Assembly: GCA_958428365.1 (NCBI GenBank)
Contig: CAUAFT010000002.1
Span: forward strand, 1 to 64,000
Source of the DNA: an uncultured Lachnospiraceae bacterium
Lineage (GTDB): Bacteria > Bacillota > Clostridia > Lachnospirales > Lachnospiraceae
DNA: 64,000 nt
Direction: 5' to 3'
The position numbers were made by a program, and so were the translations under genes. Position 1 is the stretch's first letter. Each line of letters opens with the position of its first letter. This document shows positions 32,430 through 41,498 of the stretch, piece by piece. A model generated the notes under the pieces. That model worked only from the letters and a program-made list of their open reading frames with translations, was not told the DNA's origin and made no database searches.

Positions 32430-34579
32430 CAGCGGACACCTCCCTTCAATTCAGCTTCCGATAACTGGGATTTTGCAATTTCCAGATAGGATTCACAGTT
32501 CTCCAGCAATTCCTCATGTGTTCCCATACCTGCAATCCTTCCTTCCTCTAATACGATGATGTTATCCGCATGAAGGATCGTGCTGATCCTCTGCGCCACG
32601 ATCAGAACCGTGGCGTCCTTTACCTTCTCATTCAGCTTCTTCCTGAGCGCCACATCCGTTTTATAATCCAACGCGGAAAAACTGTCGTCAAAGAGGAAGA
32701 TCTTCGGATTCTTTGCCACCGCCCTGGCGATGGAAAGTCTCTGTTTCTGACCGCCCGACACATTCGTACCTCCCTGGGAGATGGGACTGTCATAGGCTTC
32801 CTCCTTTGACTCGATGAATTCTGTTGCCTGGGCGATATCTGCCGCCTCTGCCATCATCTCATCCGTAACCTGATTCCCGGCAAATTTCAGGTTCGAGGCT
32901 ATGGTGCCGGAAAACAGGATTCCCTTTTGCGGCACATATCCGATCAGGCTTCTGAGTTTTTCCTGGGATATATCCCGGATATCAATTCCATCCACCGTCA
33001 CCTTACCTGACGTTACATCATAAAAACGGGGGATCAGATTCAACAGCGTGGACTTTCCGCAGCCCGTACTTCCAATGATCGCCGTGGTCTCCCCTGGTCT
33101 CGCCGTAAAGGAGATATTGCTGAGTGCTTCCTCGCTCGCCCCGTCATAGGCAAAGCCCACGTCGTGAAATTCCAACACACCCTCAAATTCCTTCTCCTCT
33201 CCCTGGAGTATCTCGGCGTCATGGATACTCGGCTCCGTACTTAACACCTCGTTAATACGCTCCGCAGCAACTCCCGCCCTCGGCAGCATGATGGAGACCA
33301 TGGTCAGCATCAAAAACGCCATGACGATCTGCATGGTATATGTGATAAAAGCGATCATATCGCCCACCTGGAGATTTCCAAGATCCACTCCCTTAGCGCC
33401 AAACCAGACGATGAGAACAGTCACCCCGTTCATGACCAGCATCATCGCCGGCATCATAAAGGTCATGACCCGGTTGGTAAACAACTGGGTTCCCATCAGA
33501 TCCCGGTTCACCTTATCAAAACGTTTCTCCTCGAACTTCTCCCTGCTGAATGCCCGGATCACCGGTATTCCGGTCAGGATCTCTCTGGAAACCAGATTCA
33601 TACGGTCCACAAGGGTCTGCATGATCTTGAACTTCGGCATAGCGAGAAACATCAGAGTTCCCACTACCACGAGTATGGTGAGCACTGCCACAACGATGAT
33701 CCATCCCATTCCGGTCTTCGTATTCACCACTTTCAGGATTCCACCGATACCGATGATCGGCGCATAGAGAACCATCCTGAGCAAAATGGTGGATACCATC
33801 TGTATCTGTTGGATATCATTGGTGCTTCTGGTAATCAGAGAAGCTGTGGAGAACTGATCCATCTCCCGGTTGGAAAAACTGATGACCTTTCCAAAGACAC
33901 GGCTTCTGAGATCCCTGCCGATCTTTGCTCCCGTCCTGGAAGAAAAGAAGCCCGCCAAAATCGCCGCTGCCGCCATCAGAATGGAAAGTCCCAGCATCTT
34001 GCCTCCCGTCACCAGAAGATAATGGGTCTGAATGCTGCCCGTATCATAATCCATGGCTTCATATTCCGAATGAGTATACAGAATCGCCATCTGAGAGATC
34101 AGAGATTCGCTCATGGTATCATATTTTTCCAAAGCCTCCTCTTCCATCTGCAAAATGGCGTCCTTTGTGATCGCTCCGGCTTTTACCCCTGCCAGGAACT
34201 GCTCAAGATCCATCTCCTCGGAGTTCTGCATTCCGCTGACCATCGCCATGGGCTGTGCCAGGATGGCATCGAGCTTCTCAATCTCCTCTTTCTTATCGGT
34301 CTGTCTTACATAACGCTCTGTCTCTTTATCCAATTTATAAAAATCCCGCAGGATCTCTTCATCCTCATCACTCATAAAAAGACAGAGGGTATCCAGAGTC
34401 TCCCGCCTCATCTCCTCCATGGCTTCATGTTCGATTCCGCCCTGCTCAATTCCCACATCCACAATATCCGATGTATAGGTAGGCAAAGACAGATCACAAT
34501 ACGCCTGGACGATCAGAAGAAGGATGATGACCGCCACCGAGCCTTTATGTTCCGCCAAATACTTAAATATCTGCTTCAT
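32429..34579 (-). CDS. ABC exporter subunit, degenerate-Walker half
   Basis: The partner ABC half, 716 residues if started at the ATG at 34579, which is preceded by GGGAGGAAC; an upstream codon at 34609 is less likely. It has an extended extracellular region between the first two membrane helices (about 45-180), then the common export core. The ATPase has Walker A GSTGCGKSTLLNL and signature NVSGGQKQRL, but Walker B is LFDDSFSALD (Asp instead of Glu) and the H-loop is AQRIST (Gln for His). The degenerate site is therefore this subunit's Walker residues plus the other's signature. The inserted domain is larger than in typical BmrC/BmrD-like pairs. Confidence 0.9.
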   Translation of the reverse strand: MKQIFKYLAEHKGSVAVIILLLIVQAYCDLSLPTYTSDIVDVGIEQGGIEHEAMEEMRRETLDTLCLFMSDEDEEILRDFYKLDKETERYVRQTDKKEEIEKLDAILAQPMAMVSGMQNSEEMDLEQFLAGVKAGAITKDAILQMEEEALEKYDTMSESLISQMAILYTHSEYEAMDYDTGSIQTHYLLVTGGKMLGLSILMAAAAILAGFFSSRTGAKIGRDLRSRVFGKVISFSNREMDQFSTASLITRSTNDIQQIQMVSTILLRMVLYAPIIGIGGILKVVNTKTGMGWIIVVAVLTILVVVGTLMFLAMPKFKIMQTLVDRMNLVSREILTGIPVIRAFSREKFEEKRFDKVNRDLMGTQLFTNRVMTFMMPAMMLVMNGVTVLIVWFGAKGVDLGNLQVGDMIAFITYTMQIVMAFLMLTMVSIMLPRAGVAAERINEVLSTEPSIHDAEILQGEEKEFEGVLEFHDVGFAYDGASEEALSNISFTARPGETTAIIGSTGCGKSTLLNLIPRFYDVTSGKVTVDGIDIRDISQEKLRSLIGYVPQKGILFSGTIASNLKFAGNQVTDEMMAEAADIAQATEFIESKEEAYDSPISQGGTNVSGGQKQRLSIARAVAKNPKIFLFDDSFSALDYKTDVALRKKLNEKVKDATVLIVAQRISTILHADNIIVLEEGRIAGMGTHEELLENCESYLEIAKSQLSEAELKGGVR

Positions 34580-34682
34580 TGTGTTCCTCCCGCTTTTTTT
34601 AATTCTCAATCAGGTCACTATGAACCGCGCAGAGTATTTTATCACTTCTCCCATAGATGTCAAGCGCTTTATCCTTTATCAT

Positions 34683-34714
34683 AAAAAGGTACGCCATCTT
34701 CGACGCACCTTTTT
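34683..34714 (-). terminator. nudC terminator
   Basis: A stem with 8-bp perfect base AAAAAGGT / ACCTTTTT and further inner pairing, ending with five T on the minus strand, immediately after the nudC stop. It separates the aroD-aroK-nudC unit from the ABC operon. Confidence 0.7.
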
Positions 34715-34720
34715 CTTCTG

Positions 34721-35554
34721 TTACACGATCCTCTTTTCCTTAAACGCCTGCATCATCTCCCTGGTCAGGCTGATCTCCTCTTTGTCCAGCTCAATGTCCT
34801 CTCTCCTGATCCAGAACGCCTCCGACAGTTCCTCCTCTTCCCTTCGAATGGTCAGATCTCCCACCGCCTTCGCAAAAAAGCCGAAAAGCAGGCTTCCCGA
34901 AAATCCCCAGGGCTGGCTCTTGTAATACCGCAGATCGGCAACTTCAATACCAACCTCCTCCATCACCTCGCGCCTTACGGTCTGCTCGATGGTCTCCCCA
35001 AACTCCGCAAACCCGGCGATCAGGGCATGGCGTTTGAACTCCCGGTCCCTGTATCTTGTAAAAATGATCTCATCTCCATGGTAAACTGCCACGATCACCG
35101 CCGGATTGATCCTGGGATAGATCTCATTCCCGCATCCCTCACAGCACAGCGCCCGCCGCTTCCTATCCGGGAACAGCTCTTTTCCGCAGTGTCCGCAGTA
35201 GCGATTCTCCTCATACCACCGGTACAGATGATAGGCGCTCACACCGGAGAATACTTCCTCCATCGGCATGGTTCTTCGCAGACGAAACATTTTCTCATAG
35301 GTATATCCCTCCGCTTTCAAGCCCTCGCCAGTCCGGTAAAGATAATAGGCAGTCCCGTCCACGGCAAAAAGATAGATCAATGCTTCCTTGTCGATTCTTC
35401 CCTCTAACTCCCGGTAGGAGGGATAGGACAGATTTTCCTCCCGGATCCGGCATAAGATCTGATTCCTGTAAAAGATCATCAGCCGATCCTCCTCCTTTGG
35501 CGACGCTAAGCGGTATTCATTTTGCAATTTTTTCGGCTCAATATCCTGTATCAT
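34721..35554 (-). CDS. nudC: NAD+ diphosphatase NudC
   Basis: A Nudix enzyme of 277 residues that cleaves NADH and can decap NAD-capped RNA. The N-terminal domain (1-120) precedes a zinc ribbon CGHCGKELF...CCEGCGNEIYPR, then the Nudix box FGETIEQTVRREVMEEVG in GFAEFGETIEQT. The SQPWGFSGSLLFGF motif, which is the NudC signature SQPWPFPxS/L type, is recognisable as SQPWGFSGS. Its ATG overlaps the aroK stop by four bases. It is unclear whether pyrimidine or purine dinucleotides are favoured. Confidence 0.92.
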   Translation of the reverse strand: MIQDIEPKKLQNEYRLASPKEEDRLMIFYRNQILCRIREENLSYPSYRELEGRIDKEALIYLFAVDGTAYYLYRTGEGLKAEGYTYEKMFRLRRTMPMEEVFSGVSAYHLYRWYEENRYCGHCGKELFPDRKRRALCCEGCGNEIYPRINPAVIVAVYHGDEIIFTRYRDREFKRHALIAGFAEFGETIEQTVRREVMEEVGIEVADLRYYKSQPWGFSGSLLFGFFAKAVGDLTIRREEEELSEAFWIRREDIELDKEEISLTREMMQAFKEKRIV

Positions 35555-36084
35555 AATCCATCCTCTGTTCTGATATCCAACAACGCAATGATCCTGGCCG
35601 CCACCTCTTCCGGCATCATGCCGTCGGTGAAAATCTCCACGTCCTTTGCCGCCTCATAAAAGGGCTGTCTTTCTCCCATCATTTTTTCTATGTAGGCAGG
35701 ATTCATATTGTCATTTAAAAGCGGACGGTCCTTTCCCTTTTTTACATGCTCATAGATCACCTCCGGGGATGCGCTTAGAAGCACCACGGTTCCGCTGCTT
35801 TTCATGATCTTTCTGTTTTCCTCTTTTAAGATCACCCCGCCTCCACAGGAAATGATCTTTCTTTCTTCCCTTGACAGATCCTTTAAAATATTCGTCTCCA
35901 GATCCCGAAAGTAACGCTCCCCGTACTTCTCAAAAATCTCCGGAATGGTCATCTTCTTTTTCGAGACGATGACCTTATCCGTATCCACTTCTTCCCACTG
36001 GATCTGATCCTTCAACTGTCTGGAAACGGTGGTCTTACCCACTCCCATAAACCCGATCAGATATAGATTACCCTTTTCTTTCAT
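35551..36084 (-). CDS. aroK: Shikimate kinase
   Basis: Phosphorylates shikimate to shikimate 3-phosphate in the aromatic amino acid pathway. The 177-residue protein has Walker A GFMGVGKTT (residues 11-19), the shikimate-binding DTDKVI segment and RDLETNILKDL, and SCGGGVILKEENR. It follows aroD by 13 bases and precedes nudC with overlap, so it is the middle of a three-gene unit. Length is typical. Confidence 0.95.
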   Translation of the reverse strand: MKEKGNLYLIGFMGVGKTTVSRQLKDQIQWEEVDTDKVIVSKKKMTIPEIFEKYGERYFRDLETNILKDLSREERKIISCGGGVILKEENRKIMKSSGTVVLLSASPEVIYEHVKKGKDRPLLNDNMNPAYIEKMMGERQPFYEAAKDVEIFTDGMMPEEVAARIIALLDIRTEDGL

Positions 36085-36097
36085 AAATTAACCTCGC

Positions 36098-36862
36098 CTA
36101 GCTGATACTCTTATGTATTTTCTCCAACACGTCCTTCAGATCCTCCATCTGCATCTGACCCGGCGCCGAAGGCTTTTCGTGGGAGCCAAATGTAACGCAG
36201 GAGCCAAAGACCTCTCCGCAGAGCCTGCTGATGACGCCCTCCTTCCCCATGGACATAGTGATCGCCAGGGTGTCGGGATAACTGCTGCAAAAGGATTCCG
36301 TGGCGCTCAAAAGATCCAAAACATCCTGATGGGTATTCGGCATCACTGCCAGCTTCACGATATCGGCGCCGCCTCTGTACATTTTTTCCAAGAGCGTCTG
36401 CAGCACACCGGGTTCCGGGGTCTTCTCAAAATCGTGGTGGGAGGTGATGACATAGACTCCGCAGCTTTTGATTCGCTGAATCGCCTTTTTTGGTCTCTCA
36501 TATTCAAAATATTCCATATCCAAAAAATCCGGCACTCCGGTCCTTGCAGCGGCCTCGTTGAGTTCCAGGATCTCTTCCGTTGAAAGCTGCCTGTGGCCCC
36601 CCTGCCTCTTAGAACGGAAGGTGAGGACGAAAAGCGTCTCCTTAAGCCATGGACGAACCTCCTCCAGGATACCTGTGACACAGTCCTGTTTTAGAACCTC
36701 CTCATACCAGTCCATCCTCCACTCGATCATATCTACCTTCTTTTCTGCCAAAAGCCGGATCTCCGCTATGATCTCTTCCCGTTTCTGTTCTGTCACCGGG
36801 ACACAGATCAATGGTTTTCCTGCCCCTAACACTTTTCCCTTTTTTTCAATGATTCCAGACAT
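36098..36862 (-). CDS. aroD: 3-dehydroquinate dehydratase, type I
   Basis: Removes water from 3-dehydroquinate through a Schiff base. The 254-residue protein belongs to the type I class: His143 (SHHDFEKTP) and Lys170 (ADIVKLAVMPN) fall at the same positions as in Salmonella AroD. The EWRMDWYEE motif binds the substrate. It begins the aroD-aroK-nudC unit and faces away from aroE, whose promoter lies in the 174-base gap. Confidence 0.96.
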   Translation of the reverse strand: MSGIIEKKGKVLGAGKPLICVPVTEQKREEIIAEIRLLAEKKVDMIEWRMDWYEEVLKQDCVTGILEEVRPWLKETLFVLTFRSKRQGGHRQLSTEEILELNEAAARTGVPDFLDMEYFEYERPKKAIQRIKSCGVYVITSHHDFEKTPEPGVLQTLLEKMYRGGADIVKLAVMPNTHQDVLDLLSATESFCSSYPDTLAITMSMGKEGVISRLCGEVFGSCVTFGSHEKPSAPGQMQMEDLKDVLEKIHKSIS

Positions 36863-36964
36863 TTTCTTCCTCTGCTTATATATTTATTCAAAAATATTGC
36901 ATAAACATATATTCTTTTTCCATTTTTCTCTATTATATCCCAGCAGCGCCTATCCCGCAAGTCA

Positions 36965-36993
36965 TTGACACCCATTTAAAATTACTTTACAAT
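36965..36993 (+). promoter_or_regulatory. Promoter of aroE-aroF
   Basis: A near-ideal sigma-A promoter: -35 TTGACA (36965-36970), 17-bp spacer, -10 TACAAT (36988-36993). It gives a leader of about 35 bases before the aroE start. The aroD promoter for the opposite strand must lie in the same gap but is not obvious. Confidence 0.85.
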
Positions 36994-37036
36994 GATCTGT
37001 AAGCGTTCCTATTTATATATTTTAGGAGGTATATTT

Positions 37037-37903
37037 ATGAAATATGAGATCACCGGAACCACCCGTCTGACCTGTCTTCTGGGAAGTCCTGTGGCGCACA
37101 GTATCTCTCCCCAGATGCACAACGAGTCTTTTCGTCAGCTCGGTTTAGATTATGTCTATACCGCCTTCGATGTTCCCCCTGAACGTCTGAGGGAAGCCGT
37201 GGACGCTTTAAAGCTCTTAAATGCGCGGGGTTTTAACCTGACCATGCCCCATAAGACTGCCATCCTGGAAATGGTGGATGTTCTAAGCCCTGCCGCTAAG
37301 CTGGCGCAGGCGGTCAACACCGTAACCTATGAAGATGGAAAGCTCTTTGGACATACCACGGACGGCATCGGATATATGCGCTCCGTAGAGGACGCAGGTT
37401 TTTCCATTATCGGAAAAAATATGACTCTTTTAGGCGCCGGGGGGGCCGCCACGGCAATCTGTACCCAGGCAGCCTTAGACGGAGTGAAAAAAATCTATAT
37501 GTTTAAACGGAAAAACGCTTCCTGGAATACCGCACGGGAATTTGCCGACAAGGTGAACCGTTTTACGGACTGTCAGGTATCCTTAATGGACATACGGGAT
37601 GAAACTCAGCTGAAAATGGCTTTGGACGACAGCGCGATCCTGACCAACGCCACCAACGTGGGTATGGAACCGGATCCTGCTTCTATTCCCATTTCCGCCT
37701 CCCTTTTGGATTCCCATCTGATCGTCTCGGATATCATCTATAATCCAAGAAAAACCAGACTGCTGCAGGAAGCAGAAAAAGCCGGCTGTTCCACCATGAA
37801 CGGACTCTATATGCTGCTCTATCAGGGTGCCGCTTCTTTTGAGTGCTGGACGAAAAAAGAGATGCCTGTAGAACGGATCAAGGAAAAATATTTTCAGGCA
37901 TAG
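37037..37903 (+). CDS. aroE: Shikimate dehydrogenase
   Basis: Reduces 3-dehydroshikimate to shikimate with NADPH. I take the ATG at 37037 (288 residues) because AGGAGGT is eight bases before it. Motifs: the substrate-site SPVAHSISPQMHNESF, NLTMPHKTAILEMVD with the catalytic lysine, TTDGIGY, and the NADP loop GAGGAATAIC followed by NRKN-like FKRKNASW. The basic FKRK supports NADP use. It is one of two plus-strand aro genes, 45 bases before aroF. Confidence 0.95.
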   Translation: MKYEITGTTRLTCLLGSPVAHSISPQMHNESFRQLGLDYVYTAFDVPPERLREAVDALKLLNARGFNLTMPHKTAILEMVDVLSPAAKLAQAVNTVTYEDGKLFGHTTDGIGYMRSVEDAGFSIIGKNMTLLGAGGAATAICTQAALDGVKKIYMFKRKNASWNTAREFADKVNRFTDCQVSLMDIRDETQLKMALDDSAILTNATNVGMEPDPASIPISASLLDSHLIVSDIIYNPRKTRLLQEAEKAGCSTMNGLYMLLYQGAASFECWTKKEMPVERIKEKYFQA

Positions 37904-37948
37904 CCCCTGAAAATGTTCTATATATTAAGACGAAGGAGATTACATAAA

Positions 37949-38980
37949 ATGAGCTTTACTTATTTAAGAGAACTTCCAACCCCGGAAGAAATCAAACAGG
38001 AGCTTCCGCTGTCCGCGGATCTGATTGCCTTAAAAGCAAAAAGAGATGAGATGATAAAGAAGATCATCACCGGAGAGGACGACCGTTTTCTTTTAGTCAT
38101 CGGTCCATGCTCCGCTGACCACGAGGACTCCGTGGTAGACTATGTGAACCGTCTGGTTCCGGTTCAGGAGAAGGTAAAAGACCGCATCCTCATCGTACCC
38201 CGCATCTATACCAACAAACCGCGAACCACCGGAGAGGGCTACAAGGGAATCGCCTCCCAGCCGGACCCGGAAAAAGCCCCGGATATGGTGGAAGGTATCA
38301 TCGCCACAAGAAGAATGCATATCCGTGCCATGCAGGAGACCGGACTGACTGCGGCAGATGAGATGCTCTATCCTGAAAACTGGAGATATGTGGAGGATCT
38401 GCTCTCCTACGTTGCCATTGGCGCCCGCTCCGTGGAGGATCAGCACCACAGACTGACCGTCAGCGGCTTCGATGTAGCTTCCGGTATGAAGAACCCCACC
38501 AGCGGCGACTTCGCCGTGATGCTCAACTCTGTTTATGCTGCCCAGCATCCGCACCACTTCTCTTTTGCGGGGCATGAAGTTCAGACCACCGGAAATCCCC
38601 TGACCCATGTCATCTTAAGAGGTGCGGTCAGCAAGCACGGCAATTCCACCCAGAATTACCACTACGAGGACATTGTGCGCCTGATCGAGATGTACGACAA
38701 GATGGATGTGGTAAACCCTGCCGCCATCATTGACACCAACCATTCCAACTCCGGCAAAAAATACAACGAACAGGTCCGCATTGCCAAGGAAGTCATGGCA
38801 AACCGCCTGTCCTCCCCGGAGATCAAAAAGATGGTCAAGGGACTGATGATCGAAAGCTATATCGAGGAGGGCTGTCAGAAGATCAACGAACACGTCTATG
38901 GCAAATCCATCACCGATCCATGTATCGGCTGGGAGACCACGGAACGGCTGATCTATGAACTGGCTGAGATGAATCACTAG
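37949..38980 (+). CDS. aroF: 3-deoxy-7-phosphoheptulonate synthase (class I)
   Basis: DAHP synthase, first step of the shikimate route. I start at 37949 (343 residues) after AAGGAGATTAC; an earlier frame to 37913 lacks support. The protein is AroG/AroF-like class I: IGPCSADHEDS (phosphoenolpyruvate site), PRIYTNKPRTTGEGYKG and a metal-binding HSNSGKKYNEQ region. It is homologous to the Phe/Tyr-regulated enzymes, but isoform specificity (aroF, aroG or aroH) cannot be read, so the symbol is provisional. It is followed by a strong hairpin. Confidence 0.9.
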   Translation: MSFTYLRELPTPEEIKQELPLSADLIALKAKRDEMIKKIITGEDDRFLLVIGPCSADHEDSVVDYVNRLVPVQEKVKDRILIVPRIYTNKPRTTGEGYKGIASQPDPEKAPDMVEGIIATRRMHIRAMQETGLTAADEMLYPENWRYVEDLLSYVAIGARSVEDQHHRLTVSGFDVASGMKNPTSGDFAVMLNSVYAAQHPHHFSFAGHEVQTTGNPLTHVILRGAVSKHGNSTQNYHYEDIVRLIEMYDKMDVVNPAAIIDTNHSNSGKKYNEQVRIAKEVMANRLSSPEIKKMVKGLMIESYIEEGCQKINEHVYGKSITDPCIGWETTERLIYELAEMNH

Positions 38981-39035
38981 ATGATAAATCGATCCCATAG
39001 AACATTTGCAGGAAATCTCCTGTAGAACAAAGTAT

Positions 39036-39054
39036 GCCCCAGCAAAGCTGGGGC
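39036..39054. terminator. Short perfect hairpin after aroF
   Basis: An 8-bp perfect stem GCCCCAGC / GCTGGGGC with a 3-base AAA loop (39036-39054). No T-run follows, so it may be a pause or processing element upstream of the main terminator. Confidence 0.5.
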
Positions 39055-39072
39055 TTCCTGCCAGTATAGATT

Positions 39073-39132
39073 AAAACAGCCTGTATGCAGTACCGGGAAA
39101 ATATCCCTTTACAGCATACAGGCTGTTTTTTT
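39073..39132 (+). terminator. aroF terminator, possibly bidirectional
   Basis: A 16-base perfect arm AAAACAGCCTGTATGC (39073-39088) pairs with GCATACAGGCTGTTTT (39114-39129), followed by TTTT. The minus-strand side also has T residues, so it can serve the xerD operon that ends at 39201. Confidence 0.85.
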
Positions 39133-39200
39133 ATTCACTATTTATCGTCCGGTTACTCCGGATCTATGATTATGATTCAGGAGCTTCTGCCCCGCCTCTC

Positions 39201-40085
39201 TTATCCTCTCGGATGTGCCTTAGTATAGACCTCCCGCAGTTTACTCTGGGTGACCTGTGTATAGATCTGCGTTGTGGAGATATCGGAGTGTCCCAGCATT
39301 TCCTGTACTGATTTCAGATCCGCCCCGTTGCTGACCAAATGCGCCGCAAAGGAATGGCGCAGGGTGTGGGGTGTGATCTCCGAAGTGATCCCCGCTTTTT
39401 TCCCATAATACTTAACGATCTTCCAGAATCCCTGGCGGCTCATAGGCGAACCGGAGCAGTTGGTGAATAAGAGATCACAGTCTCCATCCTTCACCAGCAT
39501 GGGTCTTCCCAGATCCAGATAATTCTCGATCGCTTCCCTGGCAATGCTTCCAAAGGGAATGATCCTCTCCTTGTGAGCGTCTTTACAGGTTACATACTCC
39601 ATAGACACGTTGACGTCCGATAACTGCAGGGCAATCAGCTCTGAGACCCGGATACCAGTGGCATAGAGCAGTTCCAGCATCGCCTTATCCCGAAGTTCCT
39701 TGGGCGTCGTTCCGGAGGGCTGGTTCAAAAGCCGGACGGTCTCATCCTTCGTCAGGATGGATGGCATCTTCTTCTCAATCTTAGGCGCCTTAAGCTCCGC
39801 GGTCACATCCTCCTGAATAACTCCCAGTTTTTCATTATAATGAAAAAACGCTTTCATGGACGCGATGCTCCTGGAGATGGTAGAAGGCTTCCTTCCCTCC
39901 TTTTCCAGATATAATATGTAAGAGTTCAGACTGGTTGACGTAACATCAGACACCTGTGTGATTCCCTGCTCTTTCAGAAAAGCGCACATCTTCCGCAGGT
40001 CTCTCTCATAGGAAAGCTCCGTATTCTTCGATATCTGCCTGACATCGCGCATATATACCATGAATCTCTCAATGTCTTTTGTCAT
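39201..40085 (-). CDS. xerD: Tyrosine recombinase XerD
   Basis: The 294-residue chromosome dimer-resolving recombinase. N-terminal core-binding domain (1-95) and catalytic domain with Arg146 (TGIRVSEL), Lys168/172, His240-x-x-Arg243 (HTLRHSFAAHL), His266 (LGHSDISTT) and Tyr275. All active residues are present. It ends a nudix-spoIIM-xerD unit, the common clostridial order, which separates it from mobile-element integrases. Confidence 0.95.
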   Translation of the reverse strand: MTKDIERFMVYMRDVRQISKNTELSYERDLRKMCAFLKEQGITQVSDVTSTSLNSYILYLEKEGRKPSTISRSIASMKAFFHYNEKLGVIQEDVTAELKAPKIEKKMPSILTKDETVRLLNQPSGTTPKELRDKAMLELLYATGIRVSELIALQLSDVNVSMEYVTCKDAHKERIIPFGSIAREAIENYLDLGRPMLVKDGDCDLLFTNCSGSPMSRQGFWKIVKYYGKKAGITSEITPHTLRHSFAAHLVSNGADLKSVQEMLGHSDISTTQIYTQVTQSKLREVYTKAHPRG

Positions 40086-40205
40086 AAATCCACTGCCTCA
40101 TTCTATCTAATACTTCGACTCTTTTACAGAGTATCCGCCAAAAAACGGTACAGGTACTATTATAATGAACTATTTCGAGAAAAGCAATGAGTTTATCCCC
40201 CGATT

Positions 40206-40802
40206 TTAAATAATTTTAATCAGCCCTTTCAAAAAGACGGGATTGACATAACTTTCTGAAAAAAATCCCAGCAACAGCAGCAATATCAAAATTCCCGCCT
40301 GTATCATCTTCTCTTTTTTTCCGGTGCTGATCCCCTCTTTCCCCTTAATAAAGATCCGCAGAAAGAGCAGATAAAAAATAATATAGAAAATATAATGAGG
40401 AAAGAGAAATCCTCCTATGTAGACAAGCCCTTTCCAGCCAAAATTCGTGATCGCCATCACACATAAAAATCCAAAGGAAGCTCCAAAGTAACCGACGAAT
40501 AAGATCTGAACCAGTATTCCCGCCAGCGTAAAACTGAGCAGGACCATCAGCAGCAGGCCGGGCAGACGGTTTTCCAGAATATATAACAGCAGTCCGTTTC
40601 CGTCGATCTCACTGTATTTTAACTGCTGTAAATAATATTCATTTAACATAAAAAAACGGTTTCTAGAACTGTCTCCCAGCAGATTCGCCCAGAGGATCCC
40701 CACAAAGAAACACAGGAAGAATACCATGTCCAAATGATAGGTGGACATGGTCCTCCTCTCTTTTTTTCCCGCTTCTACATAACCTTTTCTGTCCCGTCTC
40801 AT
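40206..40802 (-). CDS. spoIIM: Stage II sporulation protein M
   Basis: SpoIIM joins SpoIID and SpoIIP to remodel septal peptidoglycan during engulfment. The 198-residue protein has a short basic N-terminus and about five membrane helices, with HLDMVFFLCFFVGILWANLL at the first, GYFGASFGFLCVMAITNFGWKG in the middle and GFLFPHYIFYIIFY near the C-terminal end. The pattern matches SpoIIM. It is between the nudix gene and xerD. A weak AGGACAGG site precedes the ATG. Confidence 0.88.
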   Translation of the reverse strand: MRRDRKGYVEAGKKERRTMSTYHLDMVFFLCFFVGILWANLLGDSSRNRFFMLNEYYLQQLKYSEIDGNGLLLYILENRLPGLLLMVLLSFTLAGILVQILFVGYFGASFGFLCVMAITNFGWKGLVYIGGFLFPHYIFYIIFYLLFLRIFIKGKEGISTGKKEKMIQAGILILLLLLGFFSESYVNPVFLKGLIKII

Positions 40803-40864
40803 AATCCTGTCCTTCCATTGTTCTTAAAACAATCTATGGGACATCGGTTCAAAATATTCATGTA

Positions 40865-41410
40865 CTATTTTTGATTGCGCAGATTCTGATATGCCAAAAG
40901 CCCTGCAACGGTCTTCCCATCCTGGATCTCTCCCGCATAGATCCGCTCCACCAGCTCTTCTATGGAAAAGATCTCTGCCTCGATCTCCTCCGCCGCATCC
41001 AGATTCTGCTTCGTCGGCACCAGATCCTCCGCCAGATAGACGTCAATGGACTCGTTGCAGAATGCCACCGTAGTCTTTAAGGACAACAGCTTTGTCAGCT
41101 TTCCGACTCTGTATCCCGCTTCCTCCTCCAGCTCCCTTGCGGCGCAGATCTTCGTATCCTCCGTCACACTGTCTCTGGACCCCGCCGGAATCTCCAGAGT
41201 CATGCGTTCCAATGCCGGACGGTACTGGTGTACCATGAGGACTTTTCCATCCTCCACCACCGGCACCACTGCCGCGGCGCCCATCCGGTGCTCTACATAG
41301 TCCCAGATCTCCACCTCCCCGTTTGGGAGCTGCATCTTATCCGTATAAATGTCAAGGATCGCTCCCCTTTTCACCAGGGTGCGTTCCAGTCTCTTAATAT
41401 TCGGTTCCAT
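40865..41410 (-). CDS. Nudix hydrolase (ADP-ribose pyrophosphatase-like)
   Basis: A 181-residue Nudix enzyme of the ADP-ribose pyrophosphatase group. The Nudix box is present as AARELEEEAGYRVG with the upstream G of AGSRDSV. Other family parts: VMVHQYRPALERMTLEIPAGS and VYLAEDLVPTKQNLDAAEEIEAE. Relatives hydrolyse ADP-ribose or other nucleoside diphosphates as housecleaners. It is the first gene before spoIIM and xerD, but a functional link is not evident. Confidence 0.9.
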   Translation of the reverse strand: MEPNIKRLERTLVKRGAILDIYTDKMQLPNGEVEIWDYVEHRMGAAAVVPVVEDGKVLMVHQYRPALERMTLEIPAGSRDSVTEDTKICAARELEEEAGYRVGKLTKLLSLKTTVAFCNESIDVYLAEDLVPTKQNLDAAEEIEAEIFSIEELVERIYAGEIQDGKTVAGLLAYQNLRNQK

Positions 41411-41430
41411 CTCATTTCCTCCTTACATCA

Positions 41431-41470
41431 AAAAAGAATGCCAAACACTTCTGTAGTGGTTTGACATTCT
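41431..41470 (-). terminator. rny terminator
   Basis: A stem-loop with 6-bp base AGAATG / CATTCT plus further inner pairs, then six T on the minus strand. It lies between the rny stop and the nudix gene. Confidence 0.7.
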
Positions 41471-41498
41471 TCTCGTTTTTGTTCAGTAACTGTTCTAT

